From: Bacillus sp. T33-2 | Lineage (GTDB): Bacteria; Bacillota; Bacilli; Bacillales; Cytobacillaceae | Length of the DNA: 64,000 nt | Assembly: GCF_002860205.1 (NCBI RefSeq) | Contig: NZ_PGVB01000021.1 | Span: 1 to 64,000 of the forward strand | Direction: 5' to 3' | Shown here: one piece after another, positions 24,917 to 32,582 of the stretch | How the letters are laid out: every line of letters starts with the position of its first letter | Position numbering within the stretch: the first letter of the stretch is position 1 | Notes under the pieces: generated by a model | Seen by the model: the letters and a program-made list of their open reading frames with translations, nothing else | Told to the model about the DNA's origin: nothing | The model's database searches: none | Position numbers and translations under genes: made by a program

Positions 24917-26275
24917 ATGAAAATAAAAGCAGAAGATGGTGATAAATTGGCTCATCACGATTTCACGGAAGGAAAAATATTTAAACAGATCTACGTTTTT
25001 TCGACTCCGATCATTTTAACAAATCTCTTACAGGTATCGTTTCAATTTATAGACAGCCTGTGGGTCGGAAATCTCATCGGCGCCGATGCCCTTGGTGCAG
25101 TAGCTGTTTCCGGCACCGTAATTTTTACGGTTCTGTCCTTTATCATCGGCATCAATAATGCTGCTTTGACAATTCTTTCCCAGCAGAAAGGCAAGGATGA
25201 CAAATCAGCTTTATCGAACTATTTAAATGCGTTTGTCGTCATTTTATCCCTTTTTTCCATTACTCTGGGACTGATTGGTTATTTCTTCTCTGAAACAATT
25301 CTTGTTATGCTGGGCACGCCGGCGGACATGGTACCGATGGCTACCGATTACCTGCAGATTAACTTTATCGGGATTTTGTTCCTGCTTGGATATAATTTTA
25401 TCAGCACGATTTTAAGGGCCATTGGCGACAGCAAGTCGCCTCTTTATTTCGTTGTGGCGGCCGTGGTCCTGAATGCGATTCTTGACCCTTTATTCATAGC
25501 TGTTTTCGGATGGGGCTTCGAAGGCGCGGCATACGCGACCGTCCTGGCGCAGGGACTAGCCTTCTTGTACGGGCTGCATTATTCCATGCGCCGGAAGCTT
25601 GCCCCGTTTAAAGTTCCGTCGCTTCCGAAAAGGGACGAAGCTGCCCTTATCTTTAAGCTTGGAATCCCATCAGGCCTGCAGATGGCGGTCATTTCGGCAG
25701 GAGTAATGGCGATCATGAGTGTGGTAAACTCTTTTGGCAGCGACGTCGTGGCCGGTTTTGGTGCTGCCCAGCGAATCGACAGCATCATCATGCTGCCGGC
25801 ACACGCACTTGGAACAGCAGTAAACAGCATGGCTGGGCAGAATATAGGAGCGGGCCGCTGGGACAGGGTAAATAAGATTGCGCTGTATGGTGTTATTTAC
25901 AATTTTGCCATCATGCTTGCCATTGGTATTTTAATTGTCTTATTCGCCAGATACGGGATCAGCCTTTTCATCCGTAATCCGGACGCTGTTGATTTCGGTG
26001 CAGAATATTTGCGCCTGATTGCCTTTTTCTATCCTTTTCTGGGCATCAATTTCATCCTCAATGGAGTGGTGCGTGGTGCCGGCGCTATGTTTCAGGTACT
26101 GGTCCTGAATATCATCTCCTTCTGGGTGCTTCGTTACCCGTTGACGTTTTTAGGGGCACGACTGCTAGGTGATGAAGGTATCGCCTTCGGTATGGGCATA
26201 AGCTTCCTGGCCAGCAGCATGATCGCCTTTGCCTATTACAGGTACGGTAAGTGGCGTGGCAAGGAGATTTTTTAA
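24917..26275 (+). CDS. MATE-family efflux transporter
   Basis: A 452-residue membrane protein with twelve predicted helices in two similar halves. PIILTNLLQVSFQFIDSLWVGNLIGADALGAVAVSG (about 31-66) and GIPSGLQMAVISAGVMAIMSVVNSFGSDVVAGFGAAQRIDS in the second half are MATE signatures. It should export cationic drugs or metabolites with Na+ or H+ exchange; the substrate is unknown. The ATG at 24917 has a poor ribosome-binding site, so the exact start is uncertain by a few residues. Monocistronic as far as visible. Confidence 0.9.
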   Translation: MKIKAEDGDKLAHHDFTEGKIFKQIYVFSTPIILTNLLQVSFQFIDSLWVGNLIGADALGAVAVSGTVIFTVLSFIIGINNAALTILSQQKGKDDKSALSNYLNAFVVILSLFSITLGLIGYFFSETILVMLGTPADMVPMATDYLQINFIGILFLLGYNFISTILRAIGDSKSPLYFVVAAVVLNAILDPLFIAVFGWGFEGAAYATVLAQGLAFLYGLHYSMRRKLAPFKVPSLPKRDEAALIFKLGIPSGLQMAVISAGVMAIMSVVNSFGSDVVAGFGAAQRIDSIIMLPAHALGTAVNSMAGQNIGAGRWDRVNKIALYGVIYNFAIMLAIGILIVLFARYGISLFIRNPDAVDFGAEYLRLIAFFYPFLGINFILNGVVRGAGAMFQVLVLNIISFWVLRYPLTFLGARLLGDEGIAFGMGISFLASSMIAFAYYRYGKWRGKEIF

Positions 26276-26352
26276 AACTCATGTGAAAATTGTTTGTCCC
26301 TCGTTCCGTAAGGGTATTTTAACAGCAAGAAATTCGAAAGGATGATAGCATT

Positions 26353-26499
26353 ATGCTCTGGAGTATTGTAGGTATTCTTATTGCACTCTGGGTGCTCGGC
26401 CTGATATTTGAAATAGCAGGCGGAATCATCCATATCCTGCTTGTCATCGCATTGATTGTGGTCGCATTTAAGGTGATTAAAGGGAGGACAACCGGATAG
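26353..26499 (+). CDS. lmo0937-type 48-residue membrane peptide
   Basis: A short frame with GAAAGGATGATAGC upstream encodes 48 residues beginning MLWSIVGILIALWVLGLIFE and ending VIKGRTTG. Two hydrophobic segments surround a central Gly-Gly-(I)-I-H. This pattern and length match the small lmo0937-family membrane proteins of Firmicutes, often stress-related, with no known mechanism. A bidirectional terminator follows. Confidence 0.8.
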   Translation: MLWSIVGILIALWVLGLIFEIAGGIIHILLVIALIVVAFKVIKGRTTG

Positions 26500-26537
26500 T
26501 ACTATATACAGTAATATTACACAGGCTATTTTTTAAA

Positions 26538-26568
26538 AAAATCCAACCTCAGCAGGGTTGGATTTTTT
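26538..26568. terminator. Bidirectional terminator
   Basis: Arms AAATCCAACC / GGTTGGATTT with A-run on the left and T-run on the right; serves the small membrane peptide (+) and the yhfK-like gene (-). Confidence 0.9.
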
Positions 26569-26572
26569 TGCT

Positions 26573-27217
26573 TTAGATCCGGGCCAAAGCTTGCGGAATC
26601 GGTTCCTTCCCGTTCAAAATTTCAAAAGTCTTTCGGAAGGTATTGCTGCGGTCAATTGTTTCAATAATGACTTCGGCGACATCTTCACGGGTGATTTCAC
26701 GCTTTTCATAGTGCATAATTTTTTCCTCAAGGTTAATCTTGCCGGTTTCCGGTTCATTTGTTAATATCCCAGGCCGAATGATCGTATAGTTTAAATTAGT
26801 GGATTTCAGATGGTCGTCTGCAAGCTTTTTGGCCACAAAGTAATGGCGCATGCTTTCCGGGCCTTTGTCGGGTGTATCGGCATTCATGGAACTTACAATT
26901 AGGAACCTGTTGATGCTCCTGGCCACCGCCTCATCAATCGTTTTGATCGCTGCCCATAAATCGATCAACATTATTTTGTCAGCGCCAGTATGGCCCCCGG
27001 AACCGGCAGTGAATATGACTGCATCTGCACCTTCGAAGGCGTGCGAGAAGTCTTTCTCCAGGTCAGCGATGACGACCTGGTCAGCACCGATGCCTTTCAA
27101 TTCAGCGGCTTGCTCTTGTTTTCGGACCATAGCTACAGACTTATGTTCAGTGCCGGAAAGCTTACGCACAACATGCCTGCCAATTTGACCGTTGGCCCCT
27201 ACAATCAGGATGTTCAT
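26573..27217 (-). CDS. NAD(P)-binding atypical SDR (YhfK-like)
   Basis: A 214-residue Rossmann-fold protein of the NAD(P)H-binding SDR_a5-like group. MNILIVGANGQIGRHVVRKL is the dinucleotide motif GxxGxxG; VIFTAGSGGHTGADKI and YTIIRPGILTNEP match B. subtilis YhfK, which is also 214 residues. There is no classic YxxxK dyad in standard context (YFVAKKLAD is the nearest). Substrate unknown; a flavin-reductase-like or redox-sensing role is possible. The ATG at 27217 follows AAAGGCGGAATTTG; an upstream in-frame ATG at 27250 is rejected. Confidence 0.88.
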   Translation of the reverse strand: MNILIVGANGQIGRHVVRKLSGTEHKSVAMVRKQEQAAELKGIGADQVVIADLEKDFSHAFEGADAVIFTAGSGGHTGADKIMLIDLWAAIKTIDEAVARSINRFLIVSSMNADTPDKGPESMRHYFVAKKLADDHLKSTNLNYTIIRPGILTNEPETGKINLEEKIMHYEKREITREDVAEVIIETIDRSNTFRKTFEILNGKEPIPQALARI

Positions 27218-27427
27218 CAAATTCCGCCTTTGTTCATTTGTTTGGTCCATTTTACCAAATACCTCGATTTTATTTAAAAGAAACCGGTTCGTCCTAATTC
27301 TTGTTCATATAATTGTCGGTTATTTCTCGGGCAAGCGCAGGAACAGACATAAACTGTCAATTCGATAGGAAATGCAGAAATCCAGAGTCGAACTCTGTCA
27401 TACTCTGATTGCGATATATTTGTTATA

Positions 27428-27463
27428 CGAAAAAAAATCTCCCCGATCCGAGCTAAACCGGGG
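27428..27463 (-). terminator. Terminator of the 96-residue hypothetical gene
   Basis: On the minus strand, CCCCG / CGGGG stem followed by AGATTTTTTTT. Confidence 0.75.
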
Positions 27464-27478
27464 AATGGCTGATACTCT

Positions 27479-27769
27479 TTAAAACGGGTCGTTATTAACG
27501 TCAGTGTAAGATTCTATTGCCTGGTCAAGGGCACGGAATGCTCCTCCGAAGGCGTTCGTAGCAGGAATGTCACCTGTGATGCGAAGTTCAGTCTGCGCAT
27601 TTCTCGCGTGGGTGACAGCTCGGATCACGTCCTCGATCATCACTGTTTTGTCACCAGCAGACTCTTTTGCCTGCTCAAGCTCGCGGATGCACACATCAAG
27701 CTCATTCGATTCCGGATGGTCAAACGAATACTCCAATACTTCTTTTACATGCTGTAAAACTTCTTTCAC
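27479..27769 (-). CDS. Hypothetical helical protein
   Basis: A 96-residue acidic protein, not recognised. The sequence is predicted almost wholly alpha-helical (KEVLQHVKEVLEYSF; LDVCIRELEQAKESAG; IEDVIRAVTHARNAQTELRI), ending in an AFGGAFRALDQAIESY segment. It begins with GTG after GAGGGGACGAA, and a terminator follows on its strand, so it is a genuine transcription unit. It lies 115 bp downstream of the MFS gene on the same strand. Confidence 0.65.
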   Translation of the reverse strand: MKEVLQHVKEVLEYSFDHPESNELDVCIRELEQAKESAGDKTVMIEDVIRAVTHARNAQTELRITGDIPATNAFGGAFRALDQAIESYTDVNNDPF

Positions 27770-27884
27770 TTCGTCCCCTCATTTCTTTCAAAGTCAGTGT
27801 CCATACGTATTTTGACCATCTCAATAAGGTTTATTCGGCCTCGGACACAGGACGGCGACAATTATGCACCGCGCTCCAGAGTGG

Positions 27885-29108
27885 TTAAGCAGCCGATTTG
27901 TCTCCAAGCTTTTTTCGTTCATGGGCCAGGTTGAATGACAAGGAGCACATAAAAAATAACAATCCGAGGCCGATATAACCGACCCCTGCCGCAAGCCCCA
28001 TTTGCCGAGGGGAAAAGATTTCAAGTACCGCTCCTGTTGCAAACATCGAGATGCCAATGCATGTATTAGATAAAGTCGCTGTCAACCCGAAATAGTCACC
28101 ATGCCATCTCGAGGGGATTGTCTCCATTGCAGCGGTGTCAAGCAGTGTGTTTCCAACACCGCCGAAAATCGATAAGAAGCCGAATAACAGGATGACAACT
28201 GCAAATGACTGGGCCTGGCTGATGCAGGCAAGAAAAACTCCTTCCATGGCCAGGCATAAGAATGCGATTGGAAGAAAGCGGCCTTTAATATGTTTCACGA
28301 CCAAAGGGCTGATCATTAATCCCATGCCGAGTACACTGTAGAGAATCCCGACACCCAGGTCAGCTGCTTTAAATGTTTCTACTGCGTATACGCTGATCAG
28401 AACATTTTCAATACCGCTGATCAACGGCACCATAAATTCAAATGAAACGAGCATCAGTAAAAAGGACGATGCGGCGATTAACGAAACAATCTGGGAACGC
28501 CGTTTACCTGGCGTGTGATTCTCTGCATGGCCGTCAGCTTCAAGGGTTGGGATTGTGCAAATGATCAGCCCTGCACATACAAATGACAGGATGTTAATTA
28601 CAAATGCTGCTGGAGCACCGAACAAATATGAGACAATGCCCCCGCTGAACGCTCCGATGATCAGAACAAAGCCCAATGATACCTGCTCCCATGAATTGAC
28701 TTCTTTAATATTTATTTCTTCGATGACCGACGGAATACTCGCTTTCCTCGTCGGCGCATAAAAAGCTTCCCCCGTCGCTAGCAAAAAAGAGCCTATATAG
28801 ATGATCCATAAATCGTCTGGCCCTTTTACCCATAAAAATAAACAGGCAAGGGCTGCCCGCATGAAATCGGTGAAGATCAGCAGCTTTTTACGTGAGAATT
28901 TTTCTGCAGCCCGGCTGCTGATTGGCCCGAACAACAAGAACGGTATGACCCTGAGTGCGAGCGTGAGCCCCACGGACAACCCTGATCCAGTGAGCTGGAG
29001 TATCAGCGTTAAAATGGCGACTTGGCTGAACCTGTCACCAATGCCATTTATCACTCCCGCAACAAACAATTTTCTATAAGAGTTTTCAATCCTGATTACA
29101 TTAAACAT
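27885..29108 (-). CDS. MFS exporter (EntS/MFS_3-type)
   Basis: A 407-residue major facilitator with twelve predicted helices. GINGIGDRFSQVAILTLILQLTGSGLSVGLTLALRVIPFLLFGPISSRAAEKFSRKKLL-like order (described here by position 17-76) is typical of the MFS_3/EntS branch that exports siderophores, macrolides or other hydrophobic compounds. The cytoplasmic loop 2-3 motif is AEKFSRKK. Upstream lies a promoter overlapped by two identical 12-bp palindromes, implying repression. AATGGAGGCCTAATT precedes the ATG. No regulator gene is adjacent. Confidence 0.87.
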   Translation of the reverse strand: MFNVIRIENSYRKLFVAGVINGIGDRFSQVAILTLILQLTGSGLSVGLTLALRVIPFLLFGPISSRAAEKFSRKKLLIFTDFMRAALACLFLWVKGPDDLWIIYIGSFLLATGEAFYAPTRKASIPSVIEEINIKEVNSWEQVSLGFVLIIGAFSGGIVSYLFGAPAAFVINILSFVCAGLIICTIPTLEADGHAENHTPGKRRSQIVSLIAASSFLLMLVSFEFMVPLISGIENVLISVYAVETFKAADLGVGILYSVLGMGLMISPLVVKHIKGRFLPIAFLCLAMEGVFLACISQAQSFAVVILLFGFLSIFGGVGNTLLDTAAMETIPSRWHGDYFGLTATLSNTCIGISMFATGAVLEIFSPRQMGLAAGVGYIGLGLLFFMCSLSFNLAHERKKLGDKSAA

Positions 29109-29132
29109 AATTAGGCCTCCATTAAGACATCC

Positions 29133-29187
29133 ATCTAATTAGATTTTAATCTAATTAGATATTATTCTAAATTGTTGTTGAAGTAAA
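29133..29187 (-). promoter_or_regulatory. MFS promoter with twin palindromic operators
   Basis: On the minus strand, TTTACT (29182-29187) and TAATAT (29159-29164) are 17 bp apart. The perfect 12-bp palindrome ATCTAATTAGAT occurs twice, at 29149-29160 (overlapping the -10 edge) and 29133-29144, centres 16 bp apart, between promoter and start codon. Confidence 0.65.
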
Positions 29188-29297
29188 TCATTTTTATTAA
29201 AATGATTTTCGCTAAAAATGTATTACCAATTATTGTAAGTTTCAAAATGGAGCACTCGGTGTAAATGATTATAAAAAAGACAAAAGGAGGGAAAACG

Positions 29298-29441
29298 ATG
29301 GAATTGACCAAGGCTATCGAAATTTTAAAAAAAGAGAGATTTACACAAGAGGAAATTCAAAGTGCATTTATGAGCCTGACTGAAAGCAGGGGCATCGAAT
29401 ATCAAGCTGTAAGCCATTTGCTGGAGGAGGATTCAGATTGA
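29298..29441 (+). CDS. 47-residue hypothetical protein
   Basis: AAAAGGAGGGAAAACG precedes an ATG opening a 47-codon frame: a charged helical peptide starting MELTKAIEILKKERFTQEE and ending SHLLEEDSD. It resembles a short two-helix HTH-less helical domain; family not recognised. A strong ribosome-binding site and a terminator 15 bp after the stop support expression. Confidence 0.68.
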   Translation: MELTKAIEILKKERFTQEEIQSAFMSLTESRGIEYQAVSHLLEEDSD

Positions 29442-29455
29442 ATTCCCACGCAGTA

Positions 29456-29488
29456 AACCTGACGGCAATACCGCCTGTCAGGTTTTTT
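29456..29488 (+). terminator. Terminator of the 47-residue gene
   Basis: Arms AACCTGAC / GTCAGGTT with inner GGC / GCC, then TTTTTTG. Confidence 0.88.
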
Positions 29489-29589
29489 GTTTTCTCAAGC
29501 AAAGTTAGTTTGTTATTGAAGTGAAATACTATATAATAAGTCCGATATTGATAACTGCCATGCAGCGAACAAAGTGAGGAGGTAAAGCA

Positions 29590-30462
29590 ATGAAAATGAG
29601 GGTATCGGCGGTACAGTACCATTTGCATACAATCAGCTCGTTTGATGAATTTGCAGCCCAGTGCGAACATTACATTAAAAATGCCCAGGAGTACGGCGCC
29701 GAGTTTGTTCTGTTCCCTGAATTTTTTACGACACAGCTGCTTTCGATTGGAAACGGGAAAGGGGACAGCCTGACAATAAATGATCTTCCCGGGTTTACTG
29801 AACAATACACAGAGCTGTTTTCGAACTTTGCCAAAGAGACAAATATGCATATCATCGGCGGAACGCATGTTGTTTCCCAAAACGGGCATTTGTATAACGT
29901 AGCCCATTTGTTCTATCCGGATGGAAGAGTCGAAGAGCAGGCGAAACTTCATATCACACCGACAGAAGTCGATGAATGGAATATGTCCCGTGGCGATGAC
30001 TTCCGTGTTTTTGATACGGATAAAGGCAGAATTGCCATGTTAACCTGTTATGACATTGAATTCCCGGAAATCGTGCGGATGGCTAAAGCAAAGGGCGCTG
30101 ATGTCATTTTCTGTCCTTCATGTACGGATGATAGGCATGGGTTCCATCGTGTCCGCTACACAAGCCATGCACGGGCTGTAGAAAACCAAGTTTATGTTGT
30201 TGTCACCGGAACAGTCGGATCGCTGCCGACAGTCGACTTTATGAGGGCAAACTTCGGGCAGGCGGCCGTGATTACGCCTAACGACATACCATTTCCGCCG
30301 AAAGGGATTATGGTGGAAGGCGAGATTAACCACGACATGATCGTTACCGCTGATTTGGACCTTGAACTTTTGTTCGAGGTGCGCGAACGTGGTTCAGTCA
30401 CAACGTGGCGTGACCGTAGGACTGATTTGTACACAGACTGGGAAGAAGCTGAAAAAAAATAA
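29590..30462 (+). CDS. Carbon-nitrogen hydrolase (nitrilase superfamily)
   Basis: A 290-residue nitrilase-superfamily amidase. The catalytic triad is visible: Glu in FVLFPEFFTTQ (about 43), Lys in EQAKLHITPTE (about 119) and Cys in MLTCYDIEFPE (about 155). The fold is complete and cytoplasmic; it is likely an omega-amidase, carbamoylase or detoxifying amidase, but the substrate is unknown. Followed after 7 bp by a GNAT-like gene; in B. subtilis YhcX a GNAT domain and a nitrilase domain are fused in one protein, so the pair here looks like the split form. AGTGAGGAGGTAAAGC precedes the ATG. Confidence 0.88.
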   Translation: MKMRVSAVQYHLHTISSFDEFAAQCEHYIKNAQEYGAEFVLFPEFFTTQLLSIGNGKGDSLTINDLPGFTEQYTELFSNFAKETNMHIIGGTHVVSQNGHLYNVAHLFYPDGRVEEQAKLHITPTEVDEWNMSRGDDFRVFDTDKGRIAMLTCYDIEFPEIVRMAKAKGADVIFCPSCTDDRHGFHRVRYTSHARAVENQVYVVVTGTVGSLPTVDFMRANFGQAAVITPNDIPFPPKGIMVEGEINHDMIVTADLDLELLFEVRERGSVTTWRDRRTDLYTDWEEAEKK

Positions 30463-30469
30463 GGCGAAA

Positions 30470-31156
30470 ATGGGGGCATTAAACTTGGAATATATCAGAG
30501 TCACCAGCATTGATGATCCACTCTTTACGAAGCTTCATAATTTAATGAAGGAAGTATTTCCGCCGGAAGAAGTGCTTGAGTTCAGTTTATGGAAGGAACC
30601 GCTTCAAGATCCGGGAATCAGGGTATTTGTGGCTGTCCATGAAGGAGAGGTAGTTGGTGTTACTGAATACCGTTACTATCCCGATTGGAATATCGCCATG
30701 ACTGATTTCACCATTGTTGGCAAGCCGGGCTTGAGCCTTGGCCGATTCCTTGCCTCGAAGCGCCAGGAAGACCTCCAAAGCCTGGCGAGGGATAACGGGG
30801 ATGATTTGTTTGGCATGTTTGCTGAGATCTATGATCCATACAGACGTGATGATCATGATTTCGGCGGAGTAAAAACGATGGATCCTTTCGTAAGGCGGGA
30901 AGTGCTATCTCATTTAGGATACCGTCGCCTCGACATCCCTTATGTCCATCCGTCATGGGAAAACGACGGCACAGCAGTCGAAGGGCTTGATCTGTGCTTT
31001 TTGCCGGGAAACGATGAGACCGGTGAACTTCCTGCCGCCCTCATCGTTGATTTTCTGACAACCTATTATGCAGTGCTGCCGAATAAGCCTCAGGAATGGC
31101 TGGATATGATTAAGAATCTTAAGAGCAGGGATACTGTAAGTTTGCTGCCATTATGA
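30470..31156 (+). CDS. GNAT-type acetyltransferase paired with the nitrilase
   Basis: About 228 residues. The N-terminal IRVTSIDDPLFTKLHNLMKEVFPPEEVLE and then VFVAVHEGEVVGVTEYRYYPDWNIAMTDFTIVG give the first strands and helices of a GNAT fold. The acetyl-CoA loop is divergent (LSLGRFLASKRQEDL), so activity is less certain than in the GNATs at 37-38 kb. The start is either ATG 30470 or TTG 30485 with GGGGG upstream. Co-transcribed with the nitrilase; a joint substrate is likely. Confidence 0.7.
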   Translation: MGALNLEYIRVTSIDDPLFTKLHNLMKEVFPPEEVLEFSLWKEPLQDPGIRVFVAVHEGEVVGVTEYRYYPDWNIAMTDFTIVGKPGLSLGRFLASKRQEDLQSLARDNGDDLFGMFAEIYDPYRRDDHDFGGVKTMDPFVRREVLSHLGYRRLDIPYVHPSWENDGTAVEGLDLCFLPGNDETGELPAALIVDFLTTYYAVLPNKPQEWLDMIKNLKSRDTVSLLPL

Positions 31157-31166
31157 TTTTTTAAGG

Positions 31167-31205
31167 GTCGCCTTTCTGTCTTGATAGAGAAGGGCGGTTT
31201 TTTTG
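31167..31205 (+). terminator. Terminator of the nitrilase-GNAT pair
   Basis: Arms CGCCTTTCT / AGAGAAGGGCG enclosing GTCTTGAT-like loop, followed by seven T. Confidence 0.8.
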
Positions 31206-31328
31206 CAGTAAATGACCATTTTGAAGTACGTTCGCGTATTTTCGACTGATAGATGAACCCACGGGTAATTTTGTTAAGAGTTTCATGTTTGCATATAATA
31301 AAGATCAACCTTGAAAGGAGTTGTTTAA

Positions 31329-32045
31329 ATGCAATCATTAAAAGGAAAAACAGCATTAATAACAGGCGCAGGCAGAGGAATTGGACGGGCCACCGCAATT
31401 GCACTTGCAAAAGAAGGCGTCAATATCGGGCTTATTGGGCGGACTTTGTCAAATCTAGAAAAAGTGACACATGAACTAGCACAATATGGGGTGAATGTTT
31501 CAGGTGCGGCCGCCGATGTATCAGACCCTGAATCAGTCCAGCATGCATTAGGCCATGTGAGGGAGGAGATCGGTCCAATTGATATACTCATTAACAATGC
31601 AGGAATTGCAAAATTCGGCGGTTTTATGGAGCTGGATCCCGAAGAATGGGAACAAATTATCAAGGTCAACTTGATGGGCGTTTATCATGTTACGAGAGCT
31701 GTACTTCCAGAAATGATCGAGCGGAAAACAGGGGATATCATCAATATTTCTTCAAGCGCGGGCCTTAGAGGCGCACCAGTTACCAGTGCTTACAGCGCAT
31801 CAAAGTTTGCAGTCCTCGGCCTTACCGAATCCCTTATGCTCGAAGTCAGAAAGCACAATATTCGTGTGAGTGCCCTGACTCCAAGCACAGTCGCAACAGA
31901 TCTCGCGGTTGAAACAAACCTGGTCGGTGAAAATACAGAAAGAGTGATGCAGCCTGAGGACCTCGCAGAAATCATGGTAGCCCAGCTGAAGCTTCATCCG
32001 AGGGTGTTTGTCAAAAATGCAGGATTATGGTCTACAAATCCGTAG
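31329..32045 (+). CDS. Short-chain dehydrogenase YoxD-like
   Basis: A 238-residue classical SDR, close in length and sequence to B. subtilis Yox[20 protein letters not shown] (12-30) binds NADP(H). The catalytic residues are N88AG region, S140 in INISSSAG, Y153 and K157 in [13 protein letters not shown]. The C-terminal [33 protein letters not shown] matches YoxD almost exactly. It is annotated as 3-oxoacyl-ACP reductase-like, but its true substrate is unknown. AACCTTGAAAGGAGTTGTTTAA precedes the ATG. Monocistronic. Confidence 0.9.
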   Translation: MQSLKGKTALITGAGRGIGRATAIALAKEGVNIGLIGRTLSNLEKVTHELAQYGVNVSGAAADVSDPESVQHALGHVREEIGPIDILINNAGIAKFGGFMELDPEEWEQIIKVNLMGVYHVTRAVLPEMIERKTGDIINISSSAGLRGAPVTSAYSASKFAVLGLTESLMLEVRKHNIRVSALTPSTVATDLAVETNLVGENTERVMQPEDLAEIMVAQLKLHPRVFVKNAGLWSTNP

Positions 32046-32145
32046 TATTGATAGTCTATACAAGGTGACTCGTTTCCATAAGCAAAAGGGGATTACATAA
32101 TAATATTATGTAAATAGAGCATATTGTTCCGCCCCCATGAAAAAA

Positions 32146-32177
32146 GGTGCCAACCATCCGGTTCGCACCTTTTTTTC
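32146..32177 (+). terminator. Terminator downstream of the yoxD-like gene
   Basis: Arms GGTGC-C-AACC / GGTT-C-GCACC flanked by A- and T-runs; can work in both directions. Confidence 0.88.
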
Positions 32178-32219
32178 ATTCCAACTAAAAGGAAAACTGG
32201 GGAATCCAATCCTGGGATC

Positions 32220-32507
32220 TTATCGATCTAAAGTATATCGATTCATGACAAGAGTTCCTGTCACCCTGTCAGCATAAGATCCCTCTTTTGCAATGCCAAA
32301 GACTAACCTTGAAGTCGCTGTTACGTCTTGCAACTTAACCAGTCCCTTCCGTTTTGTTATTGGCGTTGCATTATTTGTTTACCACGATGGAATTGACTTA
32401 AAACTAAACCAGTTTCCTTTTTTAATTTTCCTCCATTTCCACATTGTGGTAGGTGTGATTTTTTTCACCGGAGGTAATACACTGCCCTTAAATTTGAATC
32501 CAACCAT
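32220..32507 (-). pseudogene. Small hypothetical gene interrupted by a nonsense codon
   Basis: On the minus strand, one continuous frame from ATG 32507 to TAA 32220-32222 spans 95 sense codons broken only by TAA at 32379-32381. Before the stop it reads MVGFKFKGSVLPPVKK...SFKSIPSW, after it TNNATPITKRKGLVKLQDV...TGTLVMNRYTLDR. The second part is unusually protein-like and has no start codon of its own. No good ribosome-binding site is seen before the ATG. Family not recognised. Likely a decayed gene, or two chance frames; the yoxD terminator also serves its strand. Confidence 0.4.
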
Positions 32508-32516
32508 AAAAAAATG

Positions 32517-32550
32517 TTGAATCAATTTCAATATAGTGTAAAATTACACT
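32517..32550 (+). promoter_or_regulatory. Promoter with palindrome over the -10 element
   Basis: TTGAAT (32517-32522) and TAAAAT (32539-32544) are 16 bp apart. The -10 sits inside AGTGTAA-AA-TTACACT (32535-32550), seven-base inverted arms, positioned as a repressor operator for the large membrane protein gene. Confidence 0.55.
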
Positions 32551-32582
32551 AAAAGATGATAAAGGGAAGGGCAGGGAGTGGC

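Noticed and set aside
32379-32381. Additional recoded stop in the minus-strand small gene
   Set aside because: It is TAA, not TGA, so selenocysteine decoding does not apply.
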